64,000 bases of DNA from UBA1351 sp965140555 (GTDB lineage: Bacteria > Bacillota > Clostridia > Lachnospirales > Vallitaleaceae): the NCBI GenBank assembly GCA_965140555.1, contig OZ223259.1, forward strand, positions 3,100,001-3,164,000, read 5' to 3'. The position numbers and the translations under genes are program-made. Below, piece by piece: positions 25,180-34,756 of this stretch. Under the pieces are notes generated by a model that saw only the letters and a program-made list of their open reading frames with translations, was not told the origin of the DNA and did not search any database. How positions within the stretch are numbered: the stretch's first letter is position 1; every line of letters begins with the position of its first letter.

Positions 25180-27324
25180 ATGGAATTAACGATGGATACT
25201 CAAAAAATAGCAAAGTATAGAGAGCGTGCTCGCGACTTAGTGAGTCAGATGACACTGGAAGAAAAAGTATTACAAACCATTCATCATGCTCCGGCAATAG
25301 AGCGCTTAAACATTAAAGCCTATAATTGGTGGAACGAAGCGTTACATGGAGTTGCTCGAGCAGGTGTTGCAACAGTATTCCCACAAGCAATCGGATTAGC
25401 AGCAACATTTGATGAAGATTTTATTGAAGAAATAGCAGATGTTATTTCCACAGAAGGTCGTGGAAAATTTAATATGCAACAAACATATAATGATACAGAT
25501 ATTTATAAAGGCTTAACATTCTGGTCACCGAATGTAAATATTTTCCGTGACCCACGCTGGGGTAGAGGACATGAGACTTTTGGTGAAGATCCTTACTTAA
25601 GCGGACGATTAGGTGTTCGTTTTATACAAGGTATTCAAGGCCATGATCCGAATCACTTGAAAGCAGCCGCCTGTGCTAAGCATTTTGCAGTACATAGCGG
25701 ACCGGAAGATATTCGTCATAGCTTTGATGCAGAAGCATCACCTCAAGATATGTATGAAACGTATCTTCCGGCTTTTAAAGCTTGTGTTATGGAAGCTAAA
25801 GTAGAAGCCGTTATGGGGGCATACAATCGTACCAACGGGGAACCATGTTGTGGTTCAAAAACACTATTAACAGATATTTTACGGGATGACTGGGGTTTTG
25901 AAGGTCATGTTGTTTCTGACTGTTGGGCGATTCGAGATTTTCACTTGAATCATCGGGTGACAAAGAATGCAACGGAATCTGTGGCAATGGCGATGAATAA
26001 TGGCTGTGACTTGAACTGTGGTAACCAATTCTTCTATTTACTCGATGCAGTAAAAGAAGGCATTGTGGATGAACAACGATTGGATGAAGCCGTAACTAAT
26101 CTATTTATGGCTCGTATGAAATTAGGTTTATTTGATAAGAAGGAAGAGTCGGCATATAATGCCATTAGTTATATGGAAGTGGATACGAAAGAACATCAAG
26201 AGTTAAACCGTCAAGCGGCTGAGAAGAGTATTGTTCTTCTCAAAAATGAAGGTAATTTACTACCGTTAGATAAATCAGGTATCAAAACAATCGGTATTAT
26301 CGGTCCGAATGCGAACAACAGAAAAGCTCTCGTCGGTAACTATGAAGGGACAGCTTCTCGCTATGTGACGATTACAGAAGGTATACAAGATTATGTAGGC
26401 GATGATGTACGTGTTCTAGTATCCGAAGGATGTCATCTTTACAAAGATAAAGTTGGCGGGTTAGGTATTGTCAACGATCGTATTTCTGAGGTTAAAGGTG
26501 TGTGTGAAGCCAGTGATGTAGTGATTGCATGTATGGGACTTGACGCAGGCTTAGAAGGTGAAGAAGGCGACGAAGGAAATCAATATGCGAGTGGCGATAA
26601 AGCGGATTTGAATTTACCGGGCTTACAAGAAGAGGTTCTTAAGACAATCTACGAGAGTGGAAAACCGACGATTCTTATTGTTTTGTCAGGAAGTGCCCTT
26701 GCCATTAATTTTGCGGATGAGAATATTCCGGCAATCTTACAAGGTTGGTATCCGGGTGCTCAAGGGGGACATGCAATTGCAAGAGTCCTGTTTGGTGATG
26801 TGAACCCATCCGGTAAGTTACCTGTAACCTTCTACAGAACAACAGAGGAACTTCCTCGATTTACAGACTATTCTATGGAAAACCGTACATATCGCTATAT
26901 GAAGAATAAGGCATTGTATCCTTTCGGCTATGGACTCAGCTATACACAATTTGAAATCGATGGCATTGATGTAGGGGATGCAACCCTAACAAAAGACGGT
27001 CTTCAAGTACGTGGGCGCATAACAAATACAGGTGACCGAGAAGGTAGACAGGCACTTCAATTTTATGTAAAGGTAGACAAAGAAGGAACACCGAATGCTC
27101 AACTTAAGAAGATTATAAATGTCACTCTCAAACCGGGAGAAACGCATGACTTTGATATTCAACTTCCTCTCGAAGCCTTCCAACTGTTTGATGAAGAAGG
27201 TAAAGCCTATATTCATGAAGGAGCGTTTAAACTGTATGTGGGCACATCACAACCGGATGAACGAAGTATTGAATTGACAGGTAAAGCCCCACATGAATGT
27301 GTTATTAAGTTAGGAGCGTTATAA
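25180..27324 (+). CDS. GH3 family beta-glycosidase (beta-xylosidase-like)
   Basis: 714 residues from the ATG at 25180 (CCGGAGGCGTT before it). The N-terminal barrel shows Y-N-W-W-N-E-A-L-H-G-V-A-R-A-G, F-W-S-P-N-V-N-I-F-R-D-P-R-W-G-R-G and the nucleophile in V-V-S-D247-C-W-A-I. The alpha/beta sandwich domain starts near K-S-I-V-L-L-K-N-E-G and contains E-G-E-E-G-D-E; a fibronectin-III-like domain ends the protein. The S-D-C-W-A-I variant and the N-W-W-N-E-A-L-H-G segment are common in xylan 1,4-beta-xylosidases. No signal peptide, so cytoplasmic. The following GH67 gene starts right after its stop, which points to xylo-oligosaccharide breakdown. Confidence 0.9.
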   Translation: MELTMDTQKIAKYRERARDLVSQMTLEEKVLQTIHHAPAIERLNIKAYNWWNEALHGVARAGVATVFPQAIGLAATFDEDFIEEIADVISTEGRGKFNMQQTYNDTDIYKGLTFWSPNVNIFRDPRWGRGHETFGEDPYLSGRLGVRFIQGIQGHDPNHLKAAACAKHFAVHSGPEDIRHSFDAEASPQDMYETYLPAFKACVMEAKVEAVMGAYNRTNGEPCCGSKTLLTDILRDDWGFEGHVVSDCWAIRDFHLNHRVTKNATESVAMAMNNGCDLNCGNQFFYLLDAVKEGIVDEQRLDEAVTNLFMARMKLGLFDKKEESAYNAISYMEVDTKEHQELNRQAAEKSIVLLKNEGNLLPLDKSGIKTIGIIGPNANNRKALVGNYEGTASRYVTITEGIQDYVGDDVRVLVSEGCHLYKDKVGGLGIVNDRISEVKGVCEASDVVIACMGLDAGLEGEEGDEGNQYASGDKADLNLPGLQEEVLKTIYESGKPTILIVLSGSALAINFADENIPAILQGWYPGAQGGHAIARVLFGDVNPSGKLPVTFYRTTEELPRFTDYSMENRTYRYMKNKALYPFGYGLSYTQFEIDGIDVGDATLTKDGLQVRGRITNTGDREGRQALQFYVKVDKEGTPNAQLKKIINVTLKPGETHDFDIQLPLEAFQLFDEEGKAYIHEGAFKLYVGTSQPDERSIELTGKAPHECVIKLGAL

Positions 27325-29313
27325 ATGAATGTAGAATTAGCGTGGTTGGATTACCAACCACTATCGGATCTAAGGAATGCAGGATATTTTGCGGATATTC
27401 GTGTTAAAGGTGACGACCCAATTCTTCAAAAGGCGAAGAAAGAATTGGAGACGGCATGTGCATCGTTTTATCCGGATGGCGAGAAAAAAACGGTCAGTGA
27501 AGAGGTAAAAGGAAAGAAAATAGAGCTTATTGTTGATGGACAATCATCTATTCATCCGGAAGGTTTCCATATCAAAGAAAATAACGGAAGTGTTACCATT
27601 AAGAGTTCAGCGTCCGTAGGTGTCTTATATGGTGTGTTTGAATGGATTAGATGCCTGCAAGTGGGAATGACAGTTCAAGGGATGGAGAAGAGTCAAGCAC
27701 CGGATTGTCCATTTAGAATTGCTAACCATTGGGATAATATGGATGGAAGTATAGAACGTGGCTATTCAGGGGAATCTTTTTTCTTTGAAAATGAAGATCT
27801 TATTATCAATGAACGGTTAGTTATTTATGCACGTTTGTTAGCATCTGTCGGAATCAATGCGACGGTCATTAACAATGTGAATGTTAAAGGGACGGCAACA
27901 CGTTTGATTGAACCGGACTTTTTGGATAAGTTAAAGTCCTATGTGGATCTTTTTGAAAGTTACGGTGTTAAGTTGTACTTAAGTCTTAACTATGCGGCAC
28001 CTATTGAACTAGGTGGTCTTGATTCTGCAGATCCTTTGGATGAAGCGGTTATTGAGTGGTGGGAAAAACGTATGGAACAAGTCTACAAACAAGTACCTGA
28101 GTTAGGTGGTTTCCTTGTGAAAGCCGACTCAGAAGGACGTCCTGGGCCATTTACCTATGGAAGAAATCAAGCAGAGGGAGCCAACATGTTGGCAAAAGCG
28201 ATTAAACCCTATAACGGAACCATCATATGGCGATGCTTTGTCTATAATTGTCAACAAGATTGGCGAGATCGTAAAACCGATCGTGCGAGAGCAGGGTATG
28301 ATTACTTCAGCTCTTTAGATGGTGATTTTGATGACAATGTTATTTTGCAAATCAAAAACGGTCCTATGGACTTCCAAGTAAGAGAACCTGTATCACCTCT
28401 TATTGGTGGTATGCGTAAAACCAATCAGATTCTTGAAGTTCAAATTGCTCAGGAATATACAGGGCAACAACGGCATGTGTGCTACTTGATTCCGATGTTC
28501 AAAGAGGTATTAGCCTTTGATACTCACTGCAAAGAAGAAGATTCAACAGTTTCGGATATTGTACGCGGAAAAACATTCAATCGTCAGTTGTGTGGAATGG
28601 CAACAGTAATGAACACAGGCAATGATGCGAACTGGACCGGACATGATTTGGCCGCAGCTAATTTTTATGGATTCGGACGATTAAGCTATAACTTGGATCT
28701 TACGAGTGAAGAAATTGCAAAAGATTGGACCATAAGAACCTTTGGCCTTGATGAAAAGGTTGTTGATACAGTGACCGATATTCTTATGTCCTCATGGCCT
28801 GCATATGAAAAATATACAGTACCACTAGGTATCGGATGGATGGTAGAACCAAATCATCATTACGGACCGAATGTAGACGGTTATGAATATTCAAGATGGG
28901 GAACCTATCATTATGCAGATCATCTTGGTATGGGTGTTGATCGTAGCGATCAAGGAACCGGCTATGCCCTTCAATATCATGAGCCGAATCGAAGTATGTA
29001 TAACACGATAGAAACGTGTCCGGAACCGCTCCTTCTTTTCTTCCATCATGTGCCGTATACGCATCAGTTATCAACAGGCAAATCGTTGATTCAGCATATA
29101 TATGATACACATTTTGAAGGTGTCAAAGAGGTTGAAAGAATGCGAAAGAGTTGGGAAGACCTGGCAGGCTCCGTCGATGAGAAACGTTATGTGAGAACGT
29201 TAAAACGATTTGATCATCAGCTAGAACATGCTAAGGAATGGCGTGACCAAGTGAATACATATTTTTATCGCAAGTCAGGCATTGACGATGAAGGTGGAAG
29301 AAAGATTTATTAA
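27325..29313 (+). CDS. GH67 alpha-glucuronidase
   Basis: 662 residues; ATG immediately follows the GH3 stop, with TTAGGAGCG in front. GH67 hallmarks are present: N-H-W-D-N-M-D-G-S-I-E-R-G-Y, F-L-V-K-A-D-S-E-G-R-P-G-P with the general-acid Glu, and I-K-N-G-P-M-D-F-Q-V-R-E-P-V-S-P-L, which contains the partner acidic residues. The enzyme removes (4-O-methyl)glucuronic acid from the non-reducing end of aldouronic acids. It lacks a signal peptide and sits before an importer for such oligosaccharides, so it would act inside the cell with the GH3 enzyme. The symbol aguA is often used for this enzyme. Confidence 0.93.
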   Translation: MNVELAWLDYQPLSDLRNAGYFADIRVKGDDPILQKAKKELETACASFYPDGEKKTVSEEVKGKKIELIVDGQSSIHPEGFHIKENNGSVTIKSSASVGVLYGVFEWIRCLQVGMTVQGMEKSQAPDCPFRIANHWDNMDGSIERGYSGESFFFENEDLIINERLVIYARLLASVGINATVINNVNVKGTATRLIEPDFLDKLKSYVDLFESYGVKLYLSLNYAAPIELGGLDSADPLDEAVIEWWEKRMEQVYKQVPELGGFLVKADSEGRPGPFTYGRNQAEGANMLAKAIKPYNGTIIWRCFVYNCQQDWRDRKTDRARAGYDYFSSLDGDFDDNVILQIKNGPMDFQVREPVSPLIGGMRKTNQILEVQIAQEYTGQQRHVCYLIPMFKEVLAFDTHCKEEDSTVSDIVRGKTFNRQLCGMATVMNTGNDANWTGHDLAAANFYGFGRLSYNLDLTSEEIAKDWTIRTFGLDEKVVDTVTDILMSSWPAYEKYTVPLGIGWMVEPNHHYGPNVDGYEYSRWGTYHYADHLGMGVDRSDQGTGYALQYHEPNRSMYNTIETCPEPLLLFFHHVPYTHQLSTGKSLIQHIYDTHFEGVKEVERMRKSWEDLAGSVDEKRYVRTLKRFDHQLEHAKEWRDQVNTYFYRKSGIDDEGGRKIY

Positions 29314-29337
29314 TAATTTAAGAAAGAAGGGGAAAAG

Positions 29338-30258
29338 ATGGACAAGAAAGCATATAAGCCATCAATTATTCGACACATACGTAAAGAGTGGAGAATCTAT
29401 AGTTTTTTGATTATACCGATTGCCTATTTCGTTATATTCAAGTATTTACCTATGATTGGTAATGTTATTGCCTTTCGTAAATATAGCGGGGGCCCTAATA
29501 TTTTAGGGGAAAAGTTTGTTGGACTTCGGTATTTTAGACAGTTTTTTAAAGATGCTTCATTTTGGAGTGCTTTTAAAAATAATTTAACATTGAGTTTATC
29601 GTATTTGGCATTACGATTTCCGATGACCTTAGCATTTGCCTTATTGCTCAATGAGGTGAAGAACCTTAAAGGGAAAAAGCTGGTTCAAACGGTTTCCTAC
29701 TTACCTCACTTTATTTCTATGGTTATCGTGGCAGGTATGGTAAAGGAATTTGTATCCTTAAACGGACCCATTAACATCCTTTTGTCATCATTAGGGATGG
29801 ATAAGATTAACTTCATACAAGTGGCAAAATGGTTTCCAAGTATCTACATTACATCAGGTATTTGGCAAGGGTTAGGATGGGGAACGATTCTCTATTTAGC
29901 AGCAATGACAGGTATTAATACGGAACTTTATGAGGCTGCTAAGATTGATGGCGCTAACAGATGGCGTCAAACTCTGAATGTAACTATTCCTGGTATTATG
30001 CCAACGATAATGACACTTTTGATTCTTGATATCGGTGGTATCATGGGATCGAATTTTGAAAAAATTATATTGCTTTATAATCCAATGACTTATGAAACAG
30101 CAGATGTTATTTCGACATATGTCTATCGAATGGGTATAACGGGAGGAAATTTCAGTTATGCAACGGCTGTCGGTTTATTTGAAGGAATTATTGGCTTGAT
30201 ACTTGTCGTTAGTGCGAATCTAATTTCACGTAAAGTGACGGATTCTAGTTTGTGGTAG
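29338..30258 (+). CDS. CUT1 sugar ABC permease 1 (LplB/YtcP-partner type), aldouronate importer
   Basis: 306 residues, six membrane segments (first at ~21-40 after R-K-E-W-R-I-Y-S-F-L). The conserved coupling loop reads L-Y-E-A-A-K-I-D-G-A-N-R-W-R-Q-T-L-N-V-T-I-P, the E-A-A-x-x-D-G-A signature that docks with the ATPase. ATG preceded by AAGAAAGAAGGGGAAAAG. The family includes the LplB-type permeases that import methyl-glucurono-xylo-oligosaccharides in Paenibacillus and relatives, which fits the GH67 gene upstream. No ATPase gene is nearby. Confidence 0.88.
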   Translation: MDKKAYKPSIIRHIRKEWRIYSFLIIPIAYFVIFKYLPMIGNVIAFRKYSGGPNILGEKFVGLRYFRQFFKDASFWSAFKNNLTLSLSYLALRFPMTLAFALLLNEVKNLKGKKLVQTVSYLPHFISMVIVAGMVKEFVSLNGPINILLSSLGMDKINFIQVAKWFPSIYITSGIWQGLGWGTILYLAAMTGINTELYEAAKIDGANRWRQTLNVTIPGIMPTIMTLLILDIGGIMGSNFEKIILLYNPMTYETADVISTYVYRMGITGGNFSYATAVGLFEGIIGLILVVSANLISRKVTDSSLW

Positions 30259-30270
30259 AGGGGAGAAATT

Positions 30271-31143
30271 ATGAAAACATCGACATCTTATAAAGTGTTT
30301 ACTGTAGTGAATACCGTTTTTATGATTCTCATATCAGTAGCGACTTTATATCCGTTTATTTATTTGGTAGCACAATCGTTTAGTTCGGAAGGTGCTATAT
30401 ATGCAGGGCAAGTAACTATTCTTCCGGTGGAATTCACAACAAGAACCTATGAGGTTATATTAGGGAAACCGGATTTCTTTAGATATTATGCAAATACCAT
30501 AATATATGCAGTTGTGGGTACTTTTATCTCGGTTGCAGGAACAGCAATCCTTGCGTACCCATTATCCAAAAAGGAATTAGTTCTGAATAAATTCTTCACA
30601 CCTTTTGTTGTATTTACAATGTTTTTTGCCGGAGGATTAATTCCAAACTATATTTTGGTAGCACAAACGTTACATTTACGAGATACTATTTGGGCTGTTA
30701 TTCTCCCGACAAGTATTAGTGCCTACTACGTATTATTAATGAAGTCATTTTTTGCAAGTCTTCCCAAGGAATTAGAAGAGGCAGCGTCGGTGGATGGTAT
30801 GAATACATACGGTATTTTTATTCGGATTATTTTACCGTTATCCAAACCAATTCTGGCAACGATGGTTTTATTCTACATGGTCGGTATTTGGAACAACTGG
30901 TTTGGACCGTTCCTTTACCTAGATAGCAAGAAAAAATGGCCCGTCGCCTTATATTTACGACAAATTATTGATACATCTGTAAATGCAGAGGAAATGGGGG
31001 CAGGCTCAGAAGAATCCTCGCAAATTGCGGCAACAGTTAAATCTTGTGCCATGGTGTTGACGGCTGCACCTATAATCATGGTATATCCATTTGTACAAAA
31101 GTACTTCGTTCAAGGTATGATGATCGGTTCTGTTAAGGGTTAA
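30271..31143 (+). CDS. CUT1 sugar ABC permease 2 (YtcP/LplC type), aldouronate importer
   Basis: 290 residues with six membrane segments; coupling loop E-L-E-E-A-A-S-V-D-G-M-N-T-Y-G-I-F. ATG follows GAGGGGAGAAATT, 12 nt after the partner permease gene. The late P-F-V-Q-K-Y-F-V-Q-G-M-M-I-G-S-V-K-G ending is typical of this subunit type. It would form the membrane pore together with the preceding permease. Confidence 0.88.
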   Translation: MKTSTSYKVFTVVNTVFMILISVATLYPFIYLVAQSFSSEGAIYAGQVTILPVEFTTRTYEVILGKPDFFRYYANTIIYAVVGTFISVAGTAILAYPLSKKELVLNKFFTPFVVFTMFFAGGLIPNYILVAQTLHLRDTIWAVILPTSISAYYVLLMKSFFASLPKELEEAASVDGMNTYGIFIRIILPLSKPILATMVLFYMVGIWNNWFGPFLYLDSKKKWPVALYLRQIIDTSVNAEEMGAGSEESSQIAATVKSCAMVLTAAPIIMVYPFVQKYFVQGMMIGSVKG

Positions 31144-31224
31144 TCATAATTGGGATGCGTACTTTATAAAATAATCTAAGTGATTAATTCGCTTGGGAAA
31201 GAGTATAATTTAAGGAGGAACAAC

Positions 31225-32925
31225 ATGAAGAAAAACAAAAGGGTATTGGCATTATTACTGACTATGTTACTTGTTATAAGTGCTGTCGGTTGTAGTGGCG
31301 GGGGAGAAAAAGAAGCAGATAACGGCAAATCAATGGATGATGTACAGAGTGCGGATGAACTGATGACAACTGAGGTGGATACTGGAGAAGCAGAAGGCTA
31401 CACATATGGGGTGGGTGAAACTTTCCATTCAGAAGAGCCTGTTTCTTACTCAATGATGTTTAGTGATCATGAGAATTATCCTTATCAAGAGTCATGGCGA
31501 ATTTTTTCCGCTATTAAGGAGTTAACCAATGTTGATTTGACAAAAGAGATGAATCTAATTGCTCGAACTGATTATGAAGACAAAAAATCAATTCTAGTCA
31601 ATACAGGAGATGCACCTTATATCATCCCTAAGACATATGATGAGTCCGCTTATGTAGACGGTGGTCAAGTTGTTGCCATCAGCGATTGGGTACAATACAT
31701 GCCGAATTATCAAAATGCTGTGGAAAAATGGGGAATGACAAAGGATTTGAAGACAAAACTTCAAGCCAATGGTAAATACTATGTACTTCCGGGTATGTGG
31801 GAAACAGCTGGGGCAGGATATTCCTATATTATCCGTAAAGATGTCTTTGAAGCAGCAGGTGTTGATGTGGAAGGACAACAAGGGAATTGGACATATGAAG
31901 ATTTCTATGAAGCGATGAAGAAGGTTAAGGAATATACAGGTTCAGATTATGTATTCAGCGATCGTTTTGAAGGTGATTCAACCTTGAGTATTGCCGGTGT
32001 CGTATATGGAGTCACCGGAGGATGGGGATTAGGAAATGGAATGAAGTTTGATCCAGAGAGCGAATCCTTCTACTTTGCAGATACAACGGATGCTTTCAAA
32101 GAATATGTGACTTATTTTAATAAGTTAATGGATGAGAAGCTTATGGATCCGGAATCTTTTTCACAAGACGATGATACAGCAATGGCTAAGTTCTATAAAG
32201 GTGACACATACGTTATCAATGGTGCTTATCAAAACTTAACCAATATGTTGCCGAATATGCAAGTAGACGGCGAATTATATGAAATTGTTCAACCAGGTGG
32301 ACCGGCAGGAATGCTTCAAATTGAAAACTCTCGTTTGGAAAACGGAATCATGATTTCTAAAAATGCATTAGATGATTTAGGTGAAGAAGAATTCATCAAA
32401 ATGTTACGTTTTATTGATTGGTTATGGTATTCAGATGAAGGACAAACTTTATGTCTATGGGGTGTTGAAGGTGAAACCTATACAAGAGATGCAGACGGCA
32501 AGATTGTATTAAATGAAGATATTTCCTATAATGGTATTAACCAAGATACAGCAACGAAGAAGTTGAATGTTGATTATGGTTTTGGTGGGGGTGTATTCGC
32601 CTATGGTGGTTCTTATGATTTAAGAACATCCAAAATGACAGCTCCGGAGATTGACTTCAACAACCGTCTTCAAGAAACACGAGAAATGCGTCCTTTGGAT
32701 CCGCCAATTATGGCAAATGAAGAAGAGGCGGAAGAAATGAATTTGATTAAGACGCCGTTGATGGATTATGTATCGACAATGACTAAGAAATTCATCACAG
32801 GACAAGCAGACATCGATGCTGAATGGGATGCTTATGTAGCTGAATGTGAAAACTTAGGAAAAAGCCGATATGTAGACATGGCAAATGAAATCTTTAATAA
32901 TACGAAAGATATACTAGGTTATTAA
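31225..32925 (+). CDS. Sugar-binding lipoprotein of the aldouronate importer (LplA type)
   Basis: 566 residues from the ATG at 31225 (TAAGGAGGAACAAC before it); an upstream in-frame ATG at 31180 lacks a site. The signal peptide ends in a lipobox S-A-V-G-C24. At more than 540 mature residues it is of the large LplA/YtcQ class of binding proteins, which go with the two permeases encoded just before it. Expected on the outer face of the membrane, capturing aldouronic or xylo-oligosaccharides; the exact ligand is inferred from the GH67/GH3 neighbours. An exceptionally strong terminator follows. Confidence 0.88.
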   Translation: MKKNKRVLALLLTMLLVISAVGCSGGGEKEADNGKSMDDVQSADELMTTEVDTGEAEGYTYGVGETFHSEEPVSYSMMFSDHENYPYQESWRIFSAIKELTNVDLTKEMNLIARTDYEDKKSILVNTGDAPYIIPKTYDESAYVDGGQVVAISDWVQYMPNYQNAVEKWGMTKDLKTKLQANGKYYVLPGMWETAGAGYSYIIRKDVFEAAGVDVEGQQGNWTYEDFYEAMKKVKEYTGSDYVFSDRFEGDSTLSIAGVVYGVTGGWGLGNGMKFDPESESFYFADTTDAFKEYVTYFNKLMDEKLMDPESFSQDDDTAMAKFYKGDTYVINGAYQNLTNMLPNMQVDGELYEIVQPGGPAGMLQIENSRLENGIMISKNALDDLGEEEFIKMLRFIDWLWYSDEGQTLCLWGVEGETYTRDADGKIVLNEDISYNGINQDTATKKLNVDYGFGGGVFAYGGSYDLRTSKMTAPEIDFNNRLQETREMRPLDPPIMANEEEAEEMNLIKTPLMDYVSTMTKKFITGQADIDAEWDAYVAECENLGKSRYVDMANEIFNNTKDILGY

Positions 32926-32962
32926 TGGCAAGAAATAGTGAATGCTAATAACATTTCTAGAG

Positions 32963-33006
32963 TACGAAAAAGACCGTCGGAAGAGATTCCGACGGTCTTT
33001 TTCGTA
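32963..33006. terminator. Strong bidirectional terminator
   Basis: A perfect 20-bp stem (TACGAAAAAGACCGTCGGAA with its complement) around a GAGA loop, with A and T tracts built into the arms so it works on both strands. It separates the importer operon from the convergent GH29 gene. Confidence 0.95.
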
Positions 33007-33031
33007 TTATATATAGGGTTTTCTATGATTA

Positions 33032-34510
33032 TTAATCTAATGTAATCTTTAACACAATAGGATGTGGCGTATCCATAGGATCAGACACAACCTCTAAGTA
33101 GTCTTCACGACGATTCGTTTGAAGCGGGGAACCCTCATAACCAAGGAGTTCAACAGATTCAATAATACCATGGAAGAGAGGCAGTTTACTGGCGTCTTTA
33201 TCACCAAGGGATTGAATTTTTATGACGCCATCTTTAGGCGCTACCATGACAATGGCATAGAGATAGGTGCCTTTTGTTGTAAAGCGAATATCTTCACTGG
33301 TATAAGGTTTTTCCACATGATCGGCAAATTGCCCTTCCTGTATGACGGTGGGTCCTTCAGCACTCACTCGCCATATAGAAGTATCATAGATGGCTTCTCC
33401 GTTGACAGATAACCAAGCACCGATTTCTTTTAACAGTTCGACTTCTTTAGGAGAAATAGTACCGTCAGATTTTGGTCCTATGTTAAGCATCAACCGTCCG
33501 TTTTTACTAACAATATCAACTAAATCTTGAATATAGGAATTAGCTTTGCGATAGCTGTTGTTCGGCGTGTAACACCATGAATTTGTAGCCAAACTCGTGT
33601 CTGTTTGCCATGGGTAGGGCTTTGCTTCAGCAAATTGGCCTCGTTCAATATCAATAACAGCCGTTCCGAACATAAGAGCATCATGTTTGTAATTGATAAC
33701 AGGGTCATAGCCCCATTCTTTACCTCTATTATAGTAGTAGGCAGCAAATTTCTTGAGATAAGGTTTAACACTTGCATGTTGAATCCACCAATCAAAATAC
33801 ATGATTCTTGGCTGGTAACGATCTACAATCTCGCAAGTACGAACAAGCCAATCTTCAAGAAAGGCCTTACTTGGCGTAGGCGTTGAATATAAATCATGGT
33901 GGTCAGGCTCAGGCATAGATGGCCAATAGAAATCTCCGGGAGATAAAGGGTCCTTAATATCACTGTCGAATTCTTTGCCATGTCCCATGAAAAACCAATG
34001 TTCAATGCGGTGGGAAGAGGCTCCGGGATAAAGCTGTTGGTCTCTTAATGCATGGAACAAGTCACCTAGAATATCCTTTTGAGGTCCCATTTCATAAGCG
34101 TTATAGTGTGAAAAATCACTTCGATACATTTGAAAACCGTCATGATGTTCAGCGACAGGGCATACGTACTGAGCGCCTGAAGCCTTTAATAACGTTGCCC
34201 ATTGTTCAGCATCAAAGGCATCAGCCGTAAACATAGGGATGAAATCTTTATAGCCGAACTCTTTATGGGGACCATAGGTTTCTATGTGATGTTCATAGCA
34301 AACATGTCCCGGAATATACATGTTACGGGAGTACCATTCACTATCAAAAGCCGGGACGCTATAAAGTCCCCAATGAATAAAGATACCGAATTTGATAGAT
34401 TGATACCATGCAGGGACGGTATAGTTTGATAGAGAATCCCAATTATCTTTGTAGGGGCCTTTTTGAATAACTGTGTCAATGTGCTGTAAATAGTCCTGAT
34501 GATTCGTCAT
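33032..34510 (-). CDS. GH29 alpha-L-fucosidase
   Basis: 492 residues starting at M-T-N-H-Q (34510), ten nt after AAAAGGAG; an ATG seven codons upstream overlaps that site. GH29 motifs: F-G-I-F-I-H-W-G-L-Y-S-V-P near 41-53, E-H-H-D-G-F near 121-126, and the nucleophile D240 in I-M-Y-F-D-W-W. The C-terminal ~110 residues are the usual beta-sandwich. There is no signal peptide, so it is predicted to act inside the cell on fucosylated oligosaccharides, for example from xyloglucan or host glycans. It is transcribed opposite to the xylan operon and stands alone. Confidence 0.92.
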   Translation of the reverse strand: MTNHQDYLQHIDTVIQKGPYKDNWDSLSNYTVPAWYQSIKFGIFIHWGLYSVPAFDSEWYSRNMYIPGHVCYEHHIETYGPHKEFGYKDFIPMFTADAFDAEQWATLLKASGAQYVCPVAEHHDGFQMYRSDFSHYNAYEMGPQKDILGDLFHALRDQQLYPGASSHRIEHWFFMGHGKEFDSDIKDPLSPGDFYWPSMPEPDHHDLYSTPTPSKAFLEDWLVRTCEIVDRYQPRIMYFDWWIQHASVKPYLKKFAAYYYNRGKEWGYDPVINYKHDALMFGTAVIDIERGQFAEAKPYPWQTDTSLATNSWCYTPNNSYRKANSYIQDLVDIVSKNGRLMLNIGPKSDGTISPKEVELLKEIGAWLSVNGEAIYDTSIWRVSAEGPTVIQEGQFADHVEKPYTSEDIRFTTKGTYLYAIVMVAPKDGVIKIQSLGDKDASKLPLFHGIIESVELLGYEGSPLQTNRREDYLEVVSDPMDTPHPIVLKITLD

Positions 34511-34676
34511 ATAATGTACACTCCTTTTCATTGATAATTATGTATGCCTGCGCTAAAAAAAAAGATGCTGTCTAAATGCTATGAAGTCATATATAGCCTA
34601 GTTTTAATATACCATATATTGAGGGGATAGTATCCATAAAAAATCAAATAAATTTATTTATAGGACTAAGTGCTTT

Positions 34677-34705
34677 TTGGTAATAGATAGTAGGTGTGTT
34701 ATAAT
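34677..34705 (+). promoter_or_regulatory. SigmaA-like promoter of the baeRF gene
   Basis: TTGGTA (34677-34682), 17-nt spacer, TATAAT (34700-34705), about 50 nt before the start codon. Confidence 0.6.
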
Positions 34706-34756
34706 AATAGTTACTACTTGAAAATGAGATATGTATATATCAAGGAGGAATGCTTA

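Noticed and set aside
31144..31224. Separate promoter for the aldouronate binding-protein gene (GAGTATAATT)
   Set aside because: A -10-like sequence exists, but without a matching -35 and within a continuous operon; evidence too weak to list.
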